Source: Butyrivibrio proteoclasticus B316 (GTDB lineage: Bacteria; Bacillota; Clostridia; Lachnospirales; Lachnospiraceae). Taken from it: DNA of 64,000 nucleotides. The notes beneath the pieces are model-generated. The model saw nothing but the letters and a program-made list of their open reading frames with translations, did no database searches and was not told the DNA's origin. The translations under genes were made by a program, and so were the position numbers. The number at the start of each line of letters is the position of its first letter. Position 1 is the first letter of the stretch. Below are positions 49,530-59,439 of this stretch, piece by piece. Location: positions 122,326 through 186,325 of the forward strand of contig NC_014390.1 of assembly GCF_000145035.1 (NCBI RefSeq), in the 5' to 3' direction.

Positions 49530-51035
49530 ATGGACGTATTACAAACAGTCGAAAGCTACATAAACGATACCGGATCCACATGGTACAAGCCTTCACCCAA
49601 GTACAAAAGACTATTTGATGGAGGCGTAAAAAGAAAAGTACTGGTCGAAAAGAACGGTTACTACACTCTCCCATCCGTATGTTCAAGGGAAATAGAACTT
49701 GCAAAGCGAATAGTCACTCATCTTCACTTTGGTGAAGACGAAAGAAAAAGATACCCAAAAGAATTCATAGAAATCTACATAGGATTCTACGAAGAGCAGG
49801 AAGGTATCAGGCTTGATGAGTGGCAAAAGGATGCTGTTTTTCAGAGTGTGAACAATAACCTCTTTATCCTTACAGGTGGACCGGGAACAGGGAAAACTGC
49901 AACTCTAAAATGCATCCTTTACTGCCTTAAAAAGATCCTTAAGACAGAGGATATTATCTTTACTGCTCCAACAGGAAAAGCCGCACGAAGGATCACCGAG
50001 TCGGTTGGATGCCCTGCACAGACCGTGGCAAGAGCTCTGGGGCTTAAGGATGATAACTCAAAACCAAAGCCAGTCAATAATGCATGCATGATAGTTGATG
50101 AGATATCCATGCTGGATACCGTCACAGCCTGCGCGCTGTTTACCGCAATAAGCCACGAAACAAAGCTCATCCTTGTTGGCGATGCGGAGCAGCTTCCAAG
50201 TGTAGGCTACGGCTCTGTCCTTCGCGATCTCATTGATGCAGGGATTCCTACCACAAAGCTTGAGAAGACATTCAGACAGGCTTCTGAAAGCGGACTATTT
50301 GCCAACATTGCGCAGATAAAAGCAGGTCTTTATACCGGCTTTGAAGAAAGGGACGACTTTAAAGTATTTAAAGCAGAAAACACTTCCAAGGCAAAAGAAA
50401 TCATGGTCAGGGAATACCTAAAGGCCACTGAAAAGTACGGTCTAGACCAGGTTGTATGCCTTACTCCCTACAGACGGAAAGGTGAAGCTTGCGCAATAAA
50501 GCTAAATAACATATTGCAGGCTATCATCAATCCTCCAAAGGATAATGGTCTATGTTTTTCATATACCACAAAAGAAGAGGACGGCTTTAGATACCAGACC
50601 AAACTAAGAGTCGGTGATCCTGTAATGCAACTAGCCAATGCTGAAAGAGTCGCAAATGGCGATGTTGGCACTGTCTGCGAGATTGACAAGGACAAGCAGC
50701 GCTTAAAGGTACAATTCTCAGACTGCATAGTTACTTACTCAAAAAAACAGCTATCTCAGCTGTCACTTGCATATGCGATGAGTGTATTTAAAAGCCAAGG
50801 CTCTGAATATAAGGCAGTTATAACCTCTGCTATTTCAGATGATCTGGACATGCTCTCACGTAACACCATATATACAGCAGTTACAAGAGCTAAGCAGGAA
50901 TGCATCGTAGTTACAAATGAAGACACAGCGAAAAAAGCCTGCAAGAAAGAGTCCGGATATGATAGAGTTACACGTCTTTCAGAAGAGATAATGCATCAAA
51001 AAGCGCGATATGAACTGTTTATTAGCTTAATGTAA
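49530..51035 (+). CDS. RecD-like superfamily 1 DNA helicase
   Basis: The 501-residue protein has Walker A TGGPGTGKTATLKCILY (about 114-130), motif Ia FTAPTGKAARRITE, Walker B MIVDEISMLD, motif III LVGDAEQLPSVGYG, KTFRQA, and the C-terminal AYAMSVFKSQGSEYKAVI and YTAVTRAKQ. This is the RecD/RecD2 helicase order with a reduced N-terminus. It probably unwinds DNA 5-prime to 3-prime for plasmid recombination or replication (family knowledge). Confidence 0.9.
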   Translation: MDVLQTVESYINDTGSTWYKPSPKYKRLFDGGVKRKVLVEKNGYYTLPSVCSREIELAKRIVTHLHFGEDERKRYPKEFIEIYIGFYEEQEGIRLDEWQKDAVFQSVNNNLFILTGGPGTGKTATLKCILYCLKKILKTEDIIFTAPTGKAARRITESVGCPAQTVARALGLKDDNSKPKPVNNACMIVDEISMLDTVTACALFTAISHETKLILVGDAEQLPSVGYGSVLRDLIDAGIPTTKLEKTFRQASESGLFANIAQIKAGLYTGFEERDDFKVFKAENTSKAKEIMVREYLKATEKYGLDQVVCLTPYRRKGEACAIKLNNILQAIINPPKDNGLCFSYTTKEEDGFRYQTKLRVGDPVMQLANAERVANGDVGTVCEIDKDKQRLKVQFSDCIVTYSKKQLSQLSLAYAMSVFKSQGSEYKAVITSAISDDLDMLSRNTIYTAVTRAKQECIVVTNEDTAKKACKKESGYDRVTRLSEEIMHQKARYELFISLM

Positions 51036-51077
51036 GCAACGCAACCTAAATCAAAGCGTAAAAAAAGGAGACAAAAA

Positions 51078-51953
51078 ATGAGCGAAAGAAAGAATGAAGA
51101 AAAGAATTTATTAGCCGCTTACTATGGCAAAAAGGCATTTGTTAAGATTAAGCAGTGCCTTGAGATTGGAAAGATCCAGTTTTCATTTGTGGACCTTAAT
51201 AATACAAAAGACCACATTGACTGCTACATGCTTGCTGAGGAGTTTGGTGCCATACTCATGGCATCCATAACGGATAAAAGCTTATTAAAAGCCATAATGG
51301 ATGAAAAGGCAAAAGGTGAACAGTACCCTAAGCCCATATGGATGTCACCGGTTGGTGGAAATGCCACAGGTAACAACGGAAAACCTATATCAAGGTATTT
51401 TGAGATTGCCCCTGGTTCTTCCAGCGAGGTATTGTTCACTGCTTACAGTTTTCCGGCTGAGCAGAATGACAACGGTGCTTTCATCAAGGTAAAAGGCTCC
51501 AAAGCAATACTTACTCTCAGGGTTCCATGTACTTTCAACGACCTGAAAGTCCTTCAGTACAAATGGAGCTTTTTGGAAAAAGACTACATGTCAGAAAAGT
51601 ATTCTCTTTTAAACATGAAGTCTGACTACCAGCCAAGATATGAAGACACTTACGCTTCAGAATCAGCAGAAGAAAAAGAAAAGGCTATAGAAGCCAAAAT
51701 GAAGACCATAAGGCTTGTGGCAACAAGCGCCCTTGAGCCTGTAAAAGGAAAAAGCAATATTAAGGTGTGCCAGGTTACAGAAAACGGAAATATTCACCGC
51801 CTTATTTGCCTAATGGATAAGATTGCTGATAAAAAGAAACTTTCTTCTTTCGAATCTCAGCTAAATTCCAGAGTATCTGCAAATGGTACTTTAGAATTTT
51901 CTGCTGAAGTTGCAGAAAAAGACAGCGATTATTATCTTACTAGATTTGCATGA
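51078..51953 (+). CDS. Hypothetical protein, candidate partner of the nuclease/helicase
   Basis: The 291-residue protein opens with charged residues, then YYGKKAFVKIKQCLEIGKIQ and PIWMSPVGGNATGNNGKPIS, and ends LSSFESQLNSRVSANGTLEF. No motif I can name. By position after YqaJ-like and RecD-like genes it could be a DNA-binding or annealing protein; this is inference. AAAAAAGGAG precedes the ATG. Confidence 0.65.
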   Translation: MSERKNEEKNLLAAYYGKKAFVKIKQCLEIGKIQFSFVDLNNTKDHIDCYMLAEEFGAILMASITDKSLLKAIMDEKAKGEQYPKPIWMSPVGGNATGNNGKPISRYFEIAPGSSSEVLFTAYSFPAEQNDNGAFIKVKGSKAILTLRVPCTFNDLKVLQYKWSFLEKDYMSEKYSLLNMKSDYQPRYEDTYASESAEEKEKAIEAKMKTIRLVATSALEPVKGKSNIKVCQVTENGNIHRLICLMDKIADKKKLSSFESQLNSRVSANGTLEFSAEVAEKDSDYYLTRFA

Positions 51954-51970
51954 TTTTTATTAAAGCTCAA

Positions 51971-52004
51971 AACAATAGCTGAGAAGGTTACTTTTGTAAC
52001 CTTC
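51971..52004 (-). terminator. Hairpin terminator between convergent genes
   Basis: AGCTGAGAAGGTTAC pairs with GTAACCTTCCCAGCT around TTTT; one pair is G-U on the minus strand. It lies between 51953 and 52038 and probably serves the minus-strand genes. Confidence 0.65.
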
Positions 52005-52037
52005 CCAGCTATAAACATTTAATTAATAAAATACTAT

Positions 52038-52625
52038 TCACCACCGATTTTTATAATACGGAATCCCTTTTCTTCTGCCATACCCTCTCCTTGCATTTTC
52101 CAAAGCACTGTCAAAATAGTCTTCATTTATGCTTCTAAAAAGTATCCTGCAAGGCTCTCTAAATGCATCATTCTGTGGACAATATCCTACATTTCTACAA
52201 ACAACTTCCCCCTCCTCATCATAGAAATAATATCCCCAGCTAGCTCCATCTAATGCATCTATAGCAGACTCTGGATCTGTAGTCATGAGCTTTTCAATAT
52301 CAATCTGCTCCATTACTTTATCAAAATCTTTCACATTTTCCTTATAGATGTTTTTGCCTTCAAATTGAAGGATGACATCGCCATTCGTGTAAAAGATAAG
52401 CTTCCCTGGCATACATTCTAGTATTGGTCCATATCCACATACATCGTAGTCTATGGCAATGAAAATATCATCTGATAGTTTCACCCCATCAGCCATAACT
52501 ACAGGCTTATAGCCAGTATTCCCCTTTATATGAATCGGCATATGCTTTACCTCATACATCAGGGCTGACACAAAAATCAGTATCATTGCTACAAGCACAG
52601 TAATCTTGATTATCTTGCCTTTCAA
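52038..52625 (-). CDS. Membrane-anchored protein of unknown function
   Basis: The 195-residue protein uses a TTG start with GGAGG upstream, overlapping the previous stop. One N-terminal span (IKITVLVAMILIFVSALMY) is followed by an extracellular-looking domain with CGYGPILECMPGKLIFYTNG and ASWGYYFYDEEGEVVCRNVG. The family is unknown. Confidence 0.65.
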   Translation of the reverse strand: MKGKIIKITVLVAMILIFVSALMYEVKHMPIHIKGNTGYKPVVMADGVKLSDDIFIAIDYDVCGYGPILECMPGKLIFYTNGDVILQFEGKNIYKENVKDFDKVMEQIDIEKLMTTDPESAIDALDGASWGYYFYDEEGEVVCRNVGYCPQNDAFREPCRILFRSINEDYFDSALENARRGYGRRKGIPYYKNRW

Positions 52626-52978
52626 CTTGCGGTTTCCTCCTGATTCTTTTTCTCATAGATAAGGAATACCTGGTTATCTATGCAAGAGGCAGCTTCTATC
52701 ACTTTCTGGTAATCAATTGGAAGGGCTTTTCCTATCTGATCAAAAAGAAAACTCTTATAGCACCTGTGGTCTGACATTATGAATATGACATTTCCATTTC
52801 CCACATCAACTGCAAGTCCCATATCACAGTACATAGGCCCCATATCGGTCGTAAGGATCACCATCTTTACAACATCCTCTAGATCAAAAATATACTCCTC
52901 ACCTGCTGTGACAGCATGTATCTTCTCTCCCTCAAGAAAAAGCGAATCCTCATTAGTTTCAACTCTTATCTTTCCCAT
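52622..52978 (-). CDS. Hypothetical protein
   Basis: From the ATG at 52978 (GAGGG upstream) it has 118 residues. It is predicted beta-rich (SLFLEGEKIHAVTAGEEYIF, then VVKMVILTTDMGPMYCDMGL). It is coupled to the membrane-anchored gene by a three-base overlap. The function is unknown. Confidence 0.65.
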   Translation of the reverse strand: MGKIRVETNEDSLFLEGEKIHAVTAGEEYIFDLEDVVKMVILTTDMGPMYCDMGLAVDVGNGNVIFIMSDHRCYKSFLFDQIGKALPIDYQKVIEAASCIDNQVFLIYEKKNQEETAS

Positions 52979-53107
52979 GCACATCCCTCACATCTTTTAC
53001 TCTGAATACACTTTAAAATGGCGATATGTTTCAAATCCATCTTTTGCTTCAGACAACACATCCATTGTTTAAAAAAGCCCCTATCCACATTGGATAGGAG
53101 CTTAATT

Positions 53108-55060
53108 TTACTCTTTCGCATATACCTTAAGAATATCTCTTTCAAAACTGAAATCTATCTGGCCCATATATTTACCCACGATCTTGTTTCGTGCTACATA
53201 AGGCTCTTTCCAATATCTTGAGTCATTTGAATTTTCTCTGTTATCTCCAAGAAGGAAGTAACATCCCTCCGGTACTTCAAACTCTTTTGAACAATTGGTT
53301 TCTATCTCAGAAGATATATATGCTGTTTCATCACAGAACTGATTATTTACGACAACATATCCATCCTTGAATCTTATCTTATCTCCTGGCATACCTATGA
53401 TTCTTTTTCCAAAATAGGAACCATATTCATCTGAGTAAAATACTATTACATCGCCTCTTTGCGGCTCAGAGTTAACATACGCAAGTCTGTTATAGAAAAC
53501 AGTATTTCCTACTGAAAGCGTTGGTGCCATGGATCCTGACTGAATAACTGATACCATGACGATATACGAAAGGACAATGTATGCAGCTATAAGGGGAACC
53601 GCAAATGAAAGGATATCCCAAGCTATATGTGGACCTTTCATCAGATCCTTCTTCTCTTTCTTGGAAAGATGAGAGATATCTACATCATCGTACTCGCTGT
53701 GGTCCTCGTCATCCTTTTTCTTTTTCTCATATTTCTCAGGATTGTTTTTTCTCCTTATAACCTCAACCACATAGATTCCAAGGATGCCACCTAGAGTTGC
53801 ACAGATTATTATCTTAAGCCATGGGATAGGCTTTTCTTCAGGAATAACACGCTCTACTGCTATATCGTATTCCGTCTCATTTCCAGCTTCATCTGATGCT
53901 ATGATTGCAATCTGATTAACGCCTTCCTTGAGCTTATACTCATACTTGAAAGTATTGTCGCCTTCTATCTCAACCTCAGCGCTGTTGATCATGAGTGTTT
54001 TAAAATCATCTACAGCACCTTCAATGACTATTGATTCATTCTGTGTAACGATGTCTTCGTAGGATGAAACAAGTTCAAGAGAAGGGCCTATGACATCTTT
54101 ATCAACGGAATATTTTGTAGAACGCATATTGCCGTCGGAATCAACTATGTATGTTACTAGCTCGTTTGTGCCAACCTCGATTGGAACCTGGAACTCATAT
54201 ATTCCGGTATCCAAAACATCAGTATTTTCAACCTGCTTACCATTTACCAGAATCCTTACACTGTACTTATCCCTAAGTTCACAGCTTACCAGCATACTGT
54301 CATGGTTTGTTATTGTAAGATCCTCGTATGTAACCGTAGCATCCGGATGATTATCGAACTTAAATGTGAAGGTATTTTCTGCTCCCTGTACTGAAGAACT
54401 TACAGCAGGAACTATCTTTACCATAATCTCCTGCACATTTGGTTCAAGCGGACAACAATATGAATTTCCTTGTACCTGCTGAGTATCTATCTTTTGAAGA
54501 TTTTTCGCATTTACTACTTCAACATTTACAGTTCCACATGTTGTATCTGTCCATTCAGCTACGAAACTGTCATCCTTGAAATACATCTTAAGACCAGCAA
54601 TGTCTGTAGCTACAGATATTCCTCTGTCAACATCAACTAGGTTTTCTGTAGAACCCTGGACCTGTACTTTGACTGGACTGATAGCTCTTCTTTGTACGCT
54701 CTCTCCTTCGTTTTCTTCTGACGATTCGGTTGAAGCTTCCTCAGAAGGCTCATCCTTAATTTCTTCCGGATATGAAATGAGTACCTGCCACTGCCCTATC
54801 TCGATATCATCAACTACGCACTGTACGACATTTGTTGATGCAAGTACTCCCTTATATTCCTTACCTGACGGCGACTTGATCACTACCACGTAATCATCAT
54901 AGTACTCAAAGTTTAATGTGAATTTAGCTGACGTATAATTTTTGTTTATGGGTACCTGTATTGTCTTGCTTTCTTCGGCATGAGATGTAACTGCAAACCT
55001 AGGACAAAGAAGCATTAACACCATAATAGGCACAGCCAGATAATATACTAATCTTTTCAT
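53108..55060 (-). CDS. Type I signal peptidase with large extracellular N-terminal region
   Basis: The 650-residue protein has a signal peptide (LVYYLAVPIMVLMLLCPRFA). About 400 extracellular residues follow with Ig/Big-like beta repeats (SSYEDIVTQNESIVIEGAVD, IIASDEAGNETEYDIAVERV) and an acidic linker, then a membrane span (LKIIICATLGGILGIYVVEV). The C-terminal S26 peptidase has Ser in VIQSGSMAPTL, Lys in GKRIIGMPGD, and LLGDNRENSNDSR. Catalytic residues are intact. Normal signal peptidase I is about 180 residues, so the sensor-like N-terminus is exceptional. Confidence 0.88.
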   Translation of the reverse strand: MKRLVYYLAVPIMVLMLLCPRFAVTSHAEESKTIQVPINKNYTSAKFTLNFEYYDDYVVVIKSPSGKEYKGVLASTNVVQCVVDDIEIGQWQVLISYPEEIKDEPSEEASTESSEENEGESVQRRAISPVKVQVQGSTENLVDVDRGISVATDIAGLKMYFKDDSFVAEWTDTTCGTVNVEVVNAKNLQKIDTQQVQGNSYCCPLEPNVQEIMVKIVPAVSSSVQGAENTFTFKFDNHPDATVTYEDLTITNHDSMLVSCELRDKYSVRILVNGKQVENTDVLDTGIYEFQVPIEVGTNELVTYIVDSDGNMRSTKYSVDKDVIGPSLELVSSYEDIVTQNESIVIEGAVDDFKTLMINSAEVEIEGDNTFKYEYKLKEGVNQIAIIASDEAGNETEYDIAVERVIPEEKPIPWLKIIICATLGGILGIYVVEVIRRKNNPEKYEKKKKDDEDHSEYDDVDISHLSKKEKKDLMKGPHIAWDILSFAVPLIAAYIVLSYIVMVSVIQSGSMAPTLSVGNTVFYNRLAYVNSEPQRGDVIVFYSDEYGSYFGKRIIGMPGDKIRFKDGYVVVNNQFCDETAYISSEIETNCSKEFEVPEGCYFLLGDNRENSNDSRYWKEPYVARNKIVGKYMGQIDFSFERDILKVYAKE

Positions 55061-55342
55061 AAAAGGCTCCCAATTAAATTTTTAAGTATATTATATCTAT
55101 TTATATATATGGTGTCAATTAATGCCGCCACATTTCGCCATCATTTTTTTCTGTTCACAGTGAACTATATTGCCCTCTCCCGCCCTTTTTCCGCAGGATT
55201 TACTCACAATTTCTATCAAAAAAGCTCTTTTAACTTCAAAACTATAACTATTTTTATACATAATTTATGTTATAATTTCATTATGCTTAAATCATATTGC
55301 TAGTTGATTATTCCAATATGACAAATTACAAGGAGAAACACC

Positions 55343-56059
55343 ATGAATCCAAATGAAGTAACAGCTGCAAGAATCAAATTGTTAAGAAGTGGCCTTGGCC
55401 TCAACCAGCAGGAATTTGCCAATCAGTTTTCTGAGTTTATCAATCGTACAGAAACTCTTTCTATGATGACTATTTCCAACTGGGAGACAGGAAGAAAACT
55501 TCCTCCTACAGATACAATCATATGGATGTGCAAATTCTTTAACGTATCAGCTGATTACCTTCTTGGTCTTTCTTCTGAAAATGCACCATCCGGTGCTTCA
55601 AAAAGCAAAAAGAAGGTCACATCTATAGATGAGCAGATTGAAATTCCTTTTAACAAGCTTCAGGATTATGATGGAAAGCCTGTATTCATAACAGGACCTA
55701 ACGGATCATTGAAGCCTCAGTGGGCAATCCTTGATTACAGCAAAAAGACTCTGATCTGCCATGATATGAAACTTGCTCTTTCACCAAAGTTAAAATACAG
55801 CACTATCACACCACCTGAACTGATTACTATTCAGAGTCTTGCGCATCACTATTTAGGTCTTGAGGATGTTCGCAAAATGAAGGATGTGTTTGTAGAGTCT
55901 ATCTCTCCAGATCCATTTCTTAGAGGTCAGGTATCCGGTTGGTACCATCACACTCCTGACAAGACCTGCCTCGTAAATGAAAAAGGTATGACACTCAGCT
56001 ACGAAGGACTAGATGTAGCCTACAGAGTTGTTGATACCAAAAAGTCATCAAAGAAATAA
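55343..56059 (+). CDS. XRE-family transcriptional regulator
   Basis: The 238-residue protein has an N-terminal HTH (RIKLLRSGLGLNQQEFANQF, then MTISNWETGRKLPPTDTIIW, MCKFFNVSADYLLGL) typical of Cro/C1 regulators. The C-terminal 150 residues are unassigned (VFITGPNGSLKPQWAILDYS). AAGGAG precedes the ATG. Its target is unknown. Confidence 0.85.
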   Translation: MNPNEVTAARIKLLRSGLGLNQQEFANQFSEFINRTETLSMMTISNWETGRKLPPTDTIIWMCKFFNVSADYLLGLSSENAPSGASKSKKKVTSIDEQIEIPFNKLQDYDGKPVFITGPNGSLKPQWAILDYSKKTLICHDMKLALSPKLKYSTITPPELITIQSLAHHYLGLEDVRKMKDVFVESISPDPFLRGQVSGWYHHTPDKTCLVNEKGMTLSYEGLDVAYRVVDTKKSSKK

Positions 56060-56171
56060 TTAAGCATATACACCCCTTTTAGGACGTATCTTTATGGATA
56101 CGTCCTTTTTTCTTGCATTATGTATATATTTTGATATAATATATCTAATTGTATAAGGAGGATAATCAATC

Positions 56172-56936
56172 ATGTCACAGATTACATGCAATTGCGGAAA
56201 TACATATGACTCTGGTTTTAAGTTCTGCCCTGAATGTGCAGCTCCTAATCCTGAGTATGCAAAAAGCAGTCCTGCAAAAAAGAAATTTACTAAAGTTGGA
56301 GAAAGCAGCTTAAATAAAGAGACATCTGAAAAGAAGCCTGTAGCTCCAGCCACAAAGATAAACGTTCCAAAAAAGACATGTACTATCATTCAGCCTGTTC
56401 CCGTTGTAAAGAAGCCTGTGCAGCCTAAGCCTGTTCCACAGCCTGCAGCTCTTTATGAAGAATATGAAGACGAGGAAGATATTGAAGAGCCTGTTCAGAC
56501 TACTAACAACTACCAGGATTACGACTACGAAGACGAAGCTCCTGCTGAGGAAGAATACGAATCAGGCGACTATGAAGATACAGAAGACTACGAAGATGAA
56601 GTTGAAGAGGCTGATGAACCTGAAGCTGCCCCAGCAAAGCCTTCAATCAAATTCCCATCTAAAGGAAAAGTACTTTCTGCTCCAACTATAAGACAGAATA
56701 GAAATACTCCTCCAAAGATGCCGACTACAAAAAGGCCTTCACAGACAAAGTCTTCTCTTGGAAAGAAAAAGCAAGAATATGATCCTAATCATGACGGATA
56801 TTATGACGACAGACTTCCTGCTATCCTTGATGAAGTAACCAAGACTTCTCATATGGACGTAATCTTAAAGATAAGCCTTTCAGCAGTTTGTATCGCTGCA
56901 CTTATTACATATTGTATCTTCTACGTTCAGGTATAA
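56172..56936 (+). CDS. Zinc-ribbon protein with acidic linker and C-terminal membrane anchor
   Basis: The 254-residue protein has CNCGNTYDSGFKFCPECAAP at 6-25, a zinc ribbon. A basic/proline linker and a very acidic stretch (YDYEDEAPAEEEYESGDYED) follow. The C-terminal span VILKISLSAVCIAALITYCI ends the protein. Such tail-anchored zinc-ribbon proteins are common in clostridia without a known job. AAGGAGG precedes the ATG. Confidence 0.75.
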   Translation: MSQITCNCGNTYDSGFKFCPECAAPNPEYAKSSPAKKKFTKVGESSLNKETSEKKPVAPATKINVPKKTCTIIQPVPVVKKPVQPKPVPQPAALYEEYEDEEDIEEPVQTTNNYQDYDYEDEAPAEEEYESGDYEDTEDYEDEVEEADEPEAAPAKPSIKFPSKGKVLSAPTIRQNRNTPPKMPTTKRPSQTKSSLGKKKQEYDPNHDGYYDDRLPAILDEVTKTSHMDVILKISLSAVCIAALITYCIFYVQV

Positions 56937-56948
56937 AGGGGAATTGCT

Positions 56949-57455
56949 ATGAAGATTTTCAATTACAGCTTTGAGAAACCCGAGCTATCTTTTTCCAATC
57001 TAGATGCTCCATATCAGAGCCACTTTATAAAAGAATTTGTTTTGACCGGATTAGGATTCATTGCTGCTACATTTGTATTTGTCATGTTAAAAGAATGGTT
57101 TTATATCTTTATTGCATTTCTTATAGCTTGTGGTTATGCAGTTTATATTCTTTGGCAGATATATAAGTCCCTCACAAACAGAGTCCTGGTTATTGATGCA
57201 AAATGCATTGACCTTGAAAGAAAAGAAAACAAGCTTCTTGGTTCATTCTCCAAAGATATGACCACTTCAAAAACTTGTACTCTCCTACTTGAAAATGAAG
57301 AAGGCATAAAGTTCAAGCAGCCTGTTGCATTCTCTTCATCATACAAGACTGGCGATATTGTAAGGATTTATTCAGATGAAGGTTCAATAAGCCAGCTTAA
57401 CCAGAACACATACACTGTTCTCAATCCTATATTCATGCATGTTTTAAGGTCATAA
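56949..57455 (+). CDS. Two-span membrane protein
   Basis: The 168-residue protein has spans LTGLGFIAATFVFVMLKEW and FYIFIAFLIACGYAVYILW. A C-terminal beta-rich domain follows (RVLVIDAKCIDLERKENKLL, PVAFSSSYKTGDIVRIYSDE). It lies 12 bases after the zinc-ribbon gene and is likely cotranscribed. The function is unknown. Confidence 0.7.
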   Translation: MKIFNYSFEKPELSFSNLDAPYQSHFIKEFVLTGLGFIAATFVFVMLKEWFYIFIAFLIACGYAVYILWQIYKSLTNRVLVIDAKCIDLERKENKLLGSFSKDMTTSKTCTLLLENEEGIKFKQPVAFSSSYKTGDIVRIYSDEGSISQLNQNTYTVLNPIFMHVLRS

Positions 57456-57544
57456 ACTTATCCTCATTTTTCCTCATAGTTAATGATCTCCAAATAATTA
57501 TCAACGGGGCTGTCGCACTAATTTAGTGTGACAGCCTTTTTAAC

Positions 57545-57738
57545 GCCCAGCCCCTCAGGCATCCGCACAGAAATGATTGTTTTCGTCTGCGGTGTGATTT
57601 TCTAAAACTCATTAAGCATCAAATGCCTCATTTCGACGTTGCTCAGAGAAATCGGCATTTGATGCTTTCTTCGTTTTGAAAATCATCATCCTCGTCCGAG
57701 AACTGCACATTTCCATGCAGATGTCTGAGGGGCTGGGC
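57545..57738 (+). ncRNA. Structured noncoding segment inside the IS, upstream of the transposase
   Basis: A 19-bp outer helix pairs 57545-57563 with 57720-57738, with one G-U on the plus strand. Inside, a 12-bp perfect hairpin pairs 57616-57627 with 57654-57665, and GATTTTC/GAAAATC and CTGCA/TGCAG helices are also possible. The cloverleaf-like fold occupies nearly all of the space between the left end and the transposase gene. It could be a transposition-related RNA, an untranslated leader or a DNA structure. Confidence 0.5.
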
Positions 57739-57804
57739 TGCTAGTAAATATCTTCACATAAAGCAAAAACCAGACTTCGAAAAGCCTGGTTTTTACTGTA
57801 AAAT

Positions 57805-59439
57805 ATGTTTATGCGACTAAACAAAATCTTACAAGGAGATTATACAGTTTCTTCCTTGTATCATCAAATCAAACTTCCGCTCGACATAGAAATTTCTATC
57901 CCATCCGATGATCCGGTGCGCCTGTTAAGTGCATTTGTGGAGGAAATGAATCTTTCTGATCTGTATAAAACTTATGACAGAATCAGAAAAGGCCAGGCTT
58001 CACCGCGTCAGATGCTTAAGATTGTTATCTATGCAGCAATGAACAGAATCTATTCAAGTCGTGATATTGAGTCCGCCTGCAAAAGAGACATCAATTTCAT
58101 GTACCTTCTGGATGGAGCACCTGCTCCAGACCATTCCACAATAGCAAGATTTATATCAATGCATCTTTCACAATGCGCTAAGCAGATCATGGCACAGGTA
58201 GGGACCATACTGCTCGAACTGGGAGAAATATCAGGCGAAAACATCTTTATCGATGGAACAAAGATAGAGTCAGTAGCCAACAAGTATACCTTTGTATGGA
58301 AAAAAGCTGTGTCCAAAAACATGATAAAGCTCACTGAAAAGATATGTGTTTTCTGCGCCAGATGTGAAGAACTTTATGGAATAAAAGTAGTCTATAACGA
58401 TCAGATATCATTACATACCCTTAAGCGTCTTAGAAAGAAACTGTACAAGCTCAAGGAGGATGAAGGTATTGAATTCGTTCATGGAATTGGCAAAAGGAAA
58501 ACTCAGTTGCAACGTTCGTTGGAAGCTCTTGAAGAATACATAGAAAAACTCAAAGAATACAACCATAAGCTTTATGTATGCGGCACCAGAAATAGTTATT
58601 CAAAGACTGATACCGACGCAACATTCATGAGAATGAAGGAAGATGCCATGCTCAATGGCCAGCTTAAGCCAGCATACAATCTGCAGCATGGCGTGGATTC
58701 AGAGTATGTCACATGGCTGGATGTCTTTCCGGCTCCAACAGATACCATTACATTGATACCATTTCTGAAAGACATGGAGTCACATCTTACATTCAAGTAT
58801 AAAAACATCGTTGCTGATGCAGGATACGAAAGCGAAGAAAACTACATATTCATCGAGTCCAACGAGCAGGCCGCGTACATCAAGCCTCAAAACTACGAAC
58901 TTTCAAAAACAAGGAAGTTCAGGAATGACATAAGCAGGCGTGAAAACATGGACTATGATCCTGAGTCAGACTGCTACACATGCAGAAATGGTCAACAGCT
59001 CCCTGCAGTATCCAAAAGAACACAAAAATCAGCAACCGGATATCAGCGTGAAGTTACGATATATGAATGCAGTAGTTGCAATAACTGCCCCTACAAGAAA
59101 GATTGCATTAAAGGGAATAACTGTAAGACCGCATTAGAAGATAGAAATAAAAAGCTTTCTGTCTCAAGAAAAATGGAAGAAAAACGAGCAGAATGTCTTG
59201 AACGGATAACCAGTGATTACGGAACACAGCTGAGGATGAACCGAAGCATCCAGGCAGAAGGATCCTTCGCAAATGTGAAAGAAGACATGAACTTCAGAAG
59301 ATATCTGTACCGTGGAAAAGAAAATGTTCTTACACAGAGCATACTTTTGGCAATCGGCTATGACATAAATAAGCTGCATCATAAAATTGCTGCTGAGCGA
59401 ACAGGAACGCATCTGTTTGAATTAAAAAAGGTTTCATAA
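57805..59439 (+). CDS. IS1182-family transposase
   Basis: The 544-residue DDE transposase has an N-terminal domain (RQMLKIVIYAAMNRIYSSRD, then HSTIARFISMH) and a catalytic core with IFIDGTKIES (first Asp), IVADAGYESEENYIFIE (second Asp), and RSIQAEGSFANVKEDMNFRR (Glu). A cysteine cluster CSSCNNCPYKKDCIKG precedes the last motif, as is usual for this family. It appears intact, so the element may be active. Confidence 0.9.
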   Translation: MFMRLNKILQGDYTVSSLYHQIKLPLDIEISIPSDDPVRLLSAFVEEMNLSDLYKTYDRIRKGQASPRQMLKIVIYAAMNRIYSSRDIESACKRDINFMYLLDGAPAPDHSTIARFISMHLSQCAKQIMAQVGTILLELGEISGENIFIDGTKIESVANKYTFVWKKAVSKNMIKLTEKICVFCARCEELYGIKVVYNDQISLHTLKRLRKKLYKLKEDEGIEFVHGIGKRKTQLQRSLEALEEYIEKLKEYNHKLYVCGTRNSYSKTDTDATFMRMKEDAMLNGQLKPAYNLQHGVDSEYVTWLDVFPAPTDTITLIPFLKDMESHLTFKYKNIVADAGYESEENYIFIESNEQAAYIKPQNYELSKTRKFRNDISRRENMDYDPESDCYTCRNGQQLPAVSKRTQKSATGYQREVTIYECSSCNNCPYKKDCIKGNNCKTALEDRNKKLSVSRKMEEKRAECLERITSDYGTQLRMNRSIQAEGSFANVKEDMNFRRYLYRGKENVLTQSILLAIGYDINKLHHKIAAERTGTHLFELKKVS

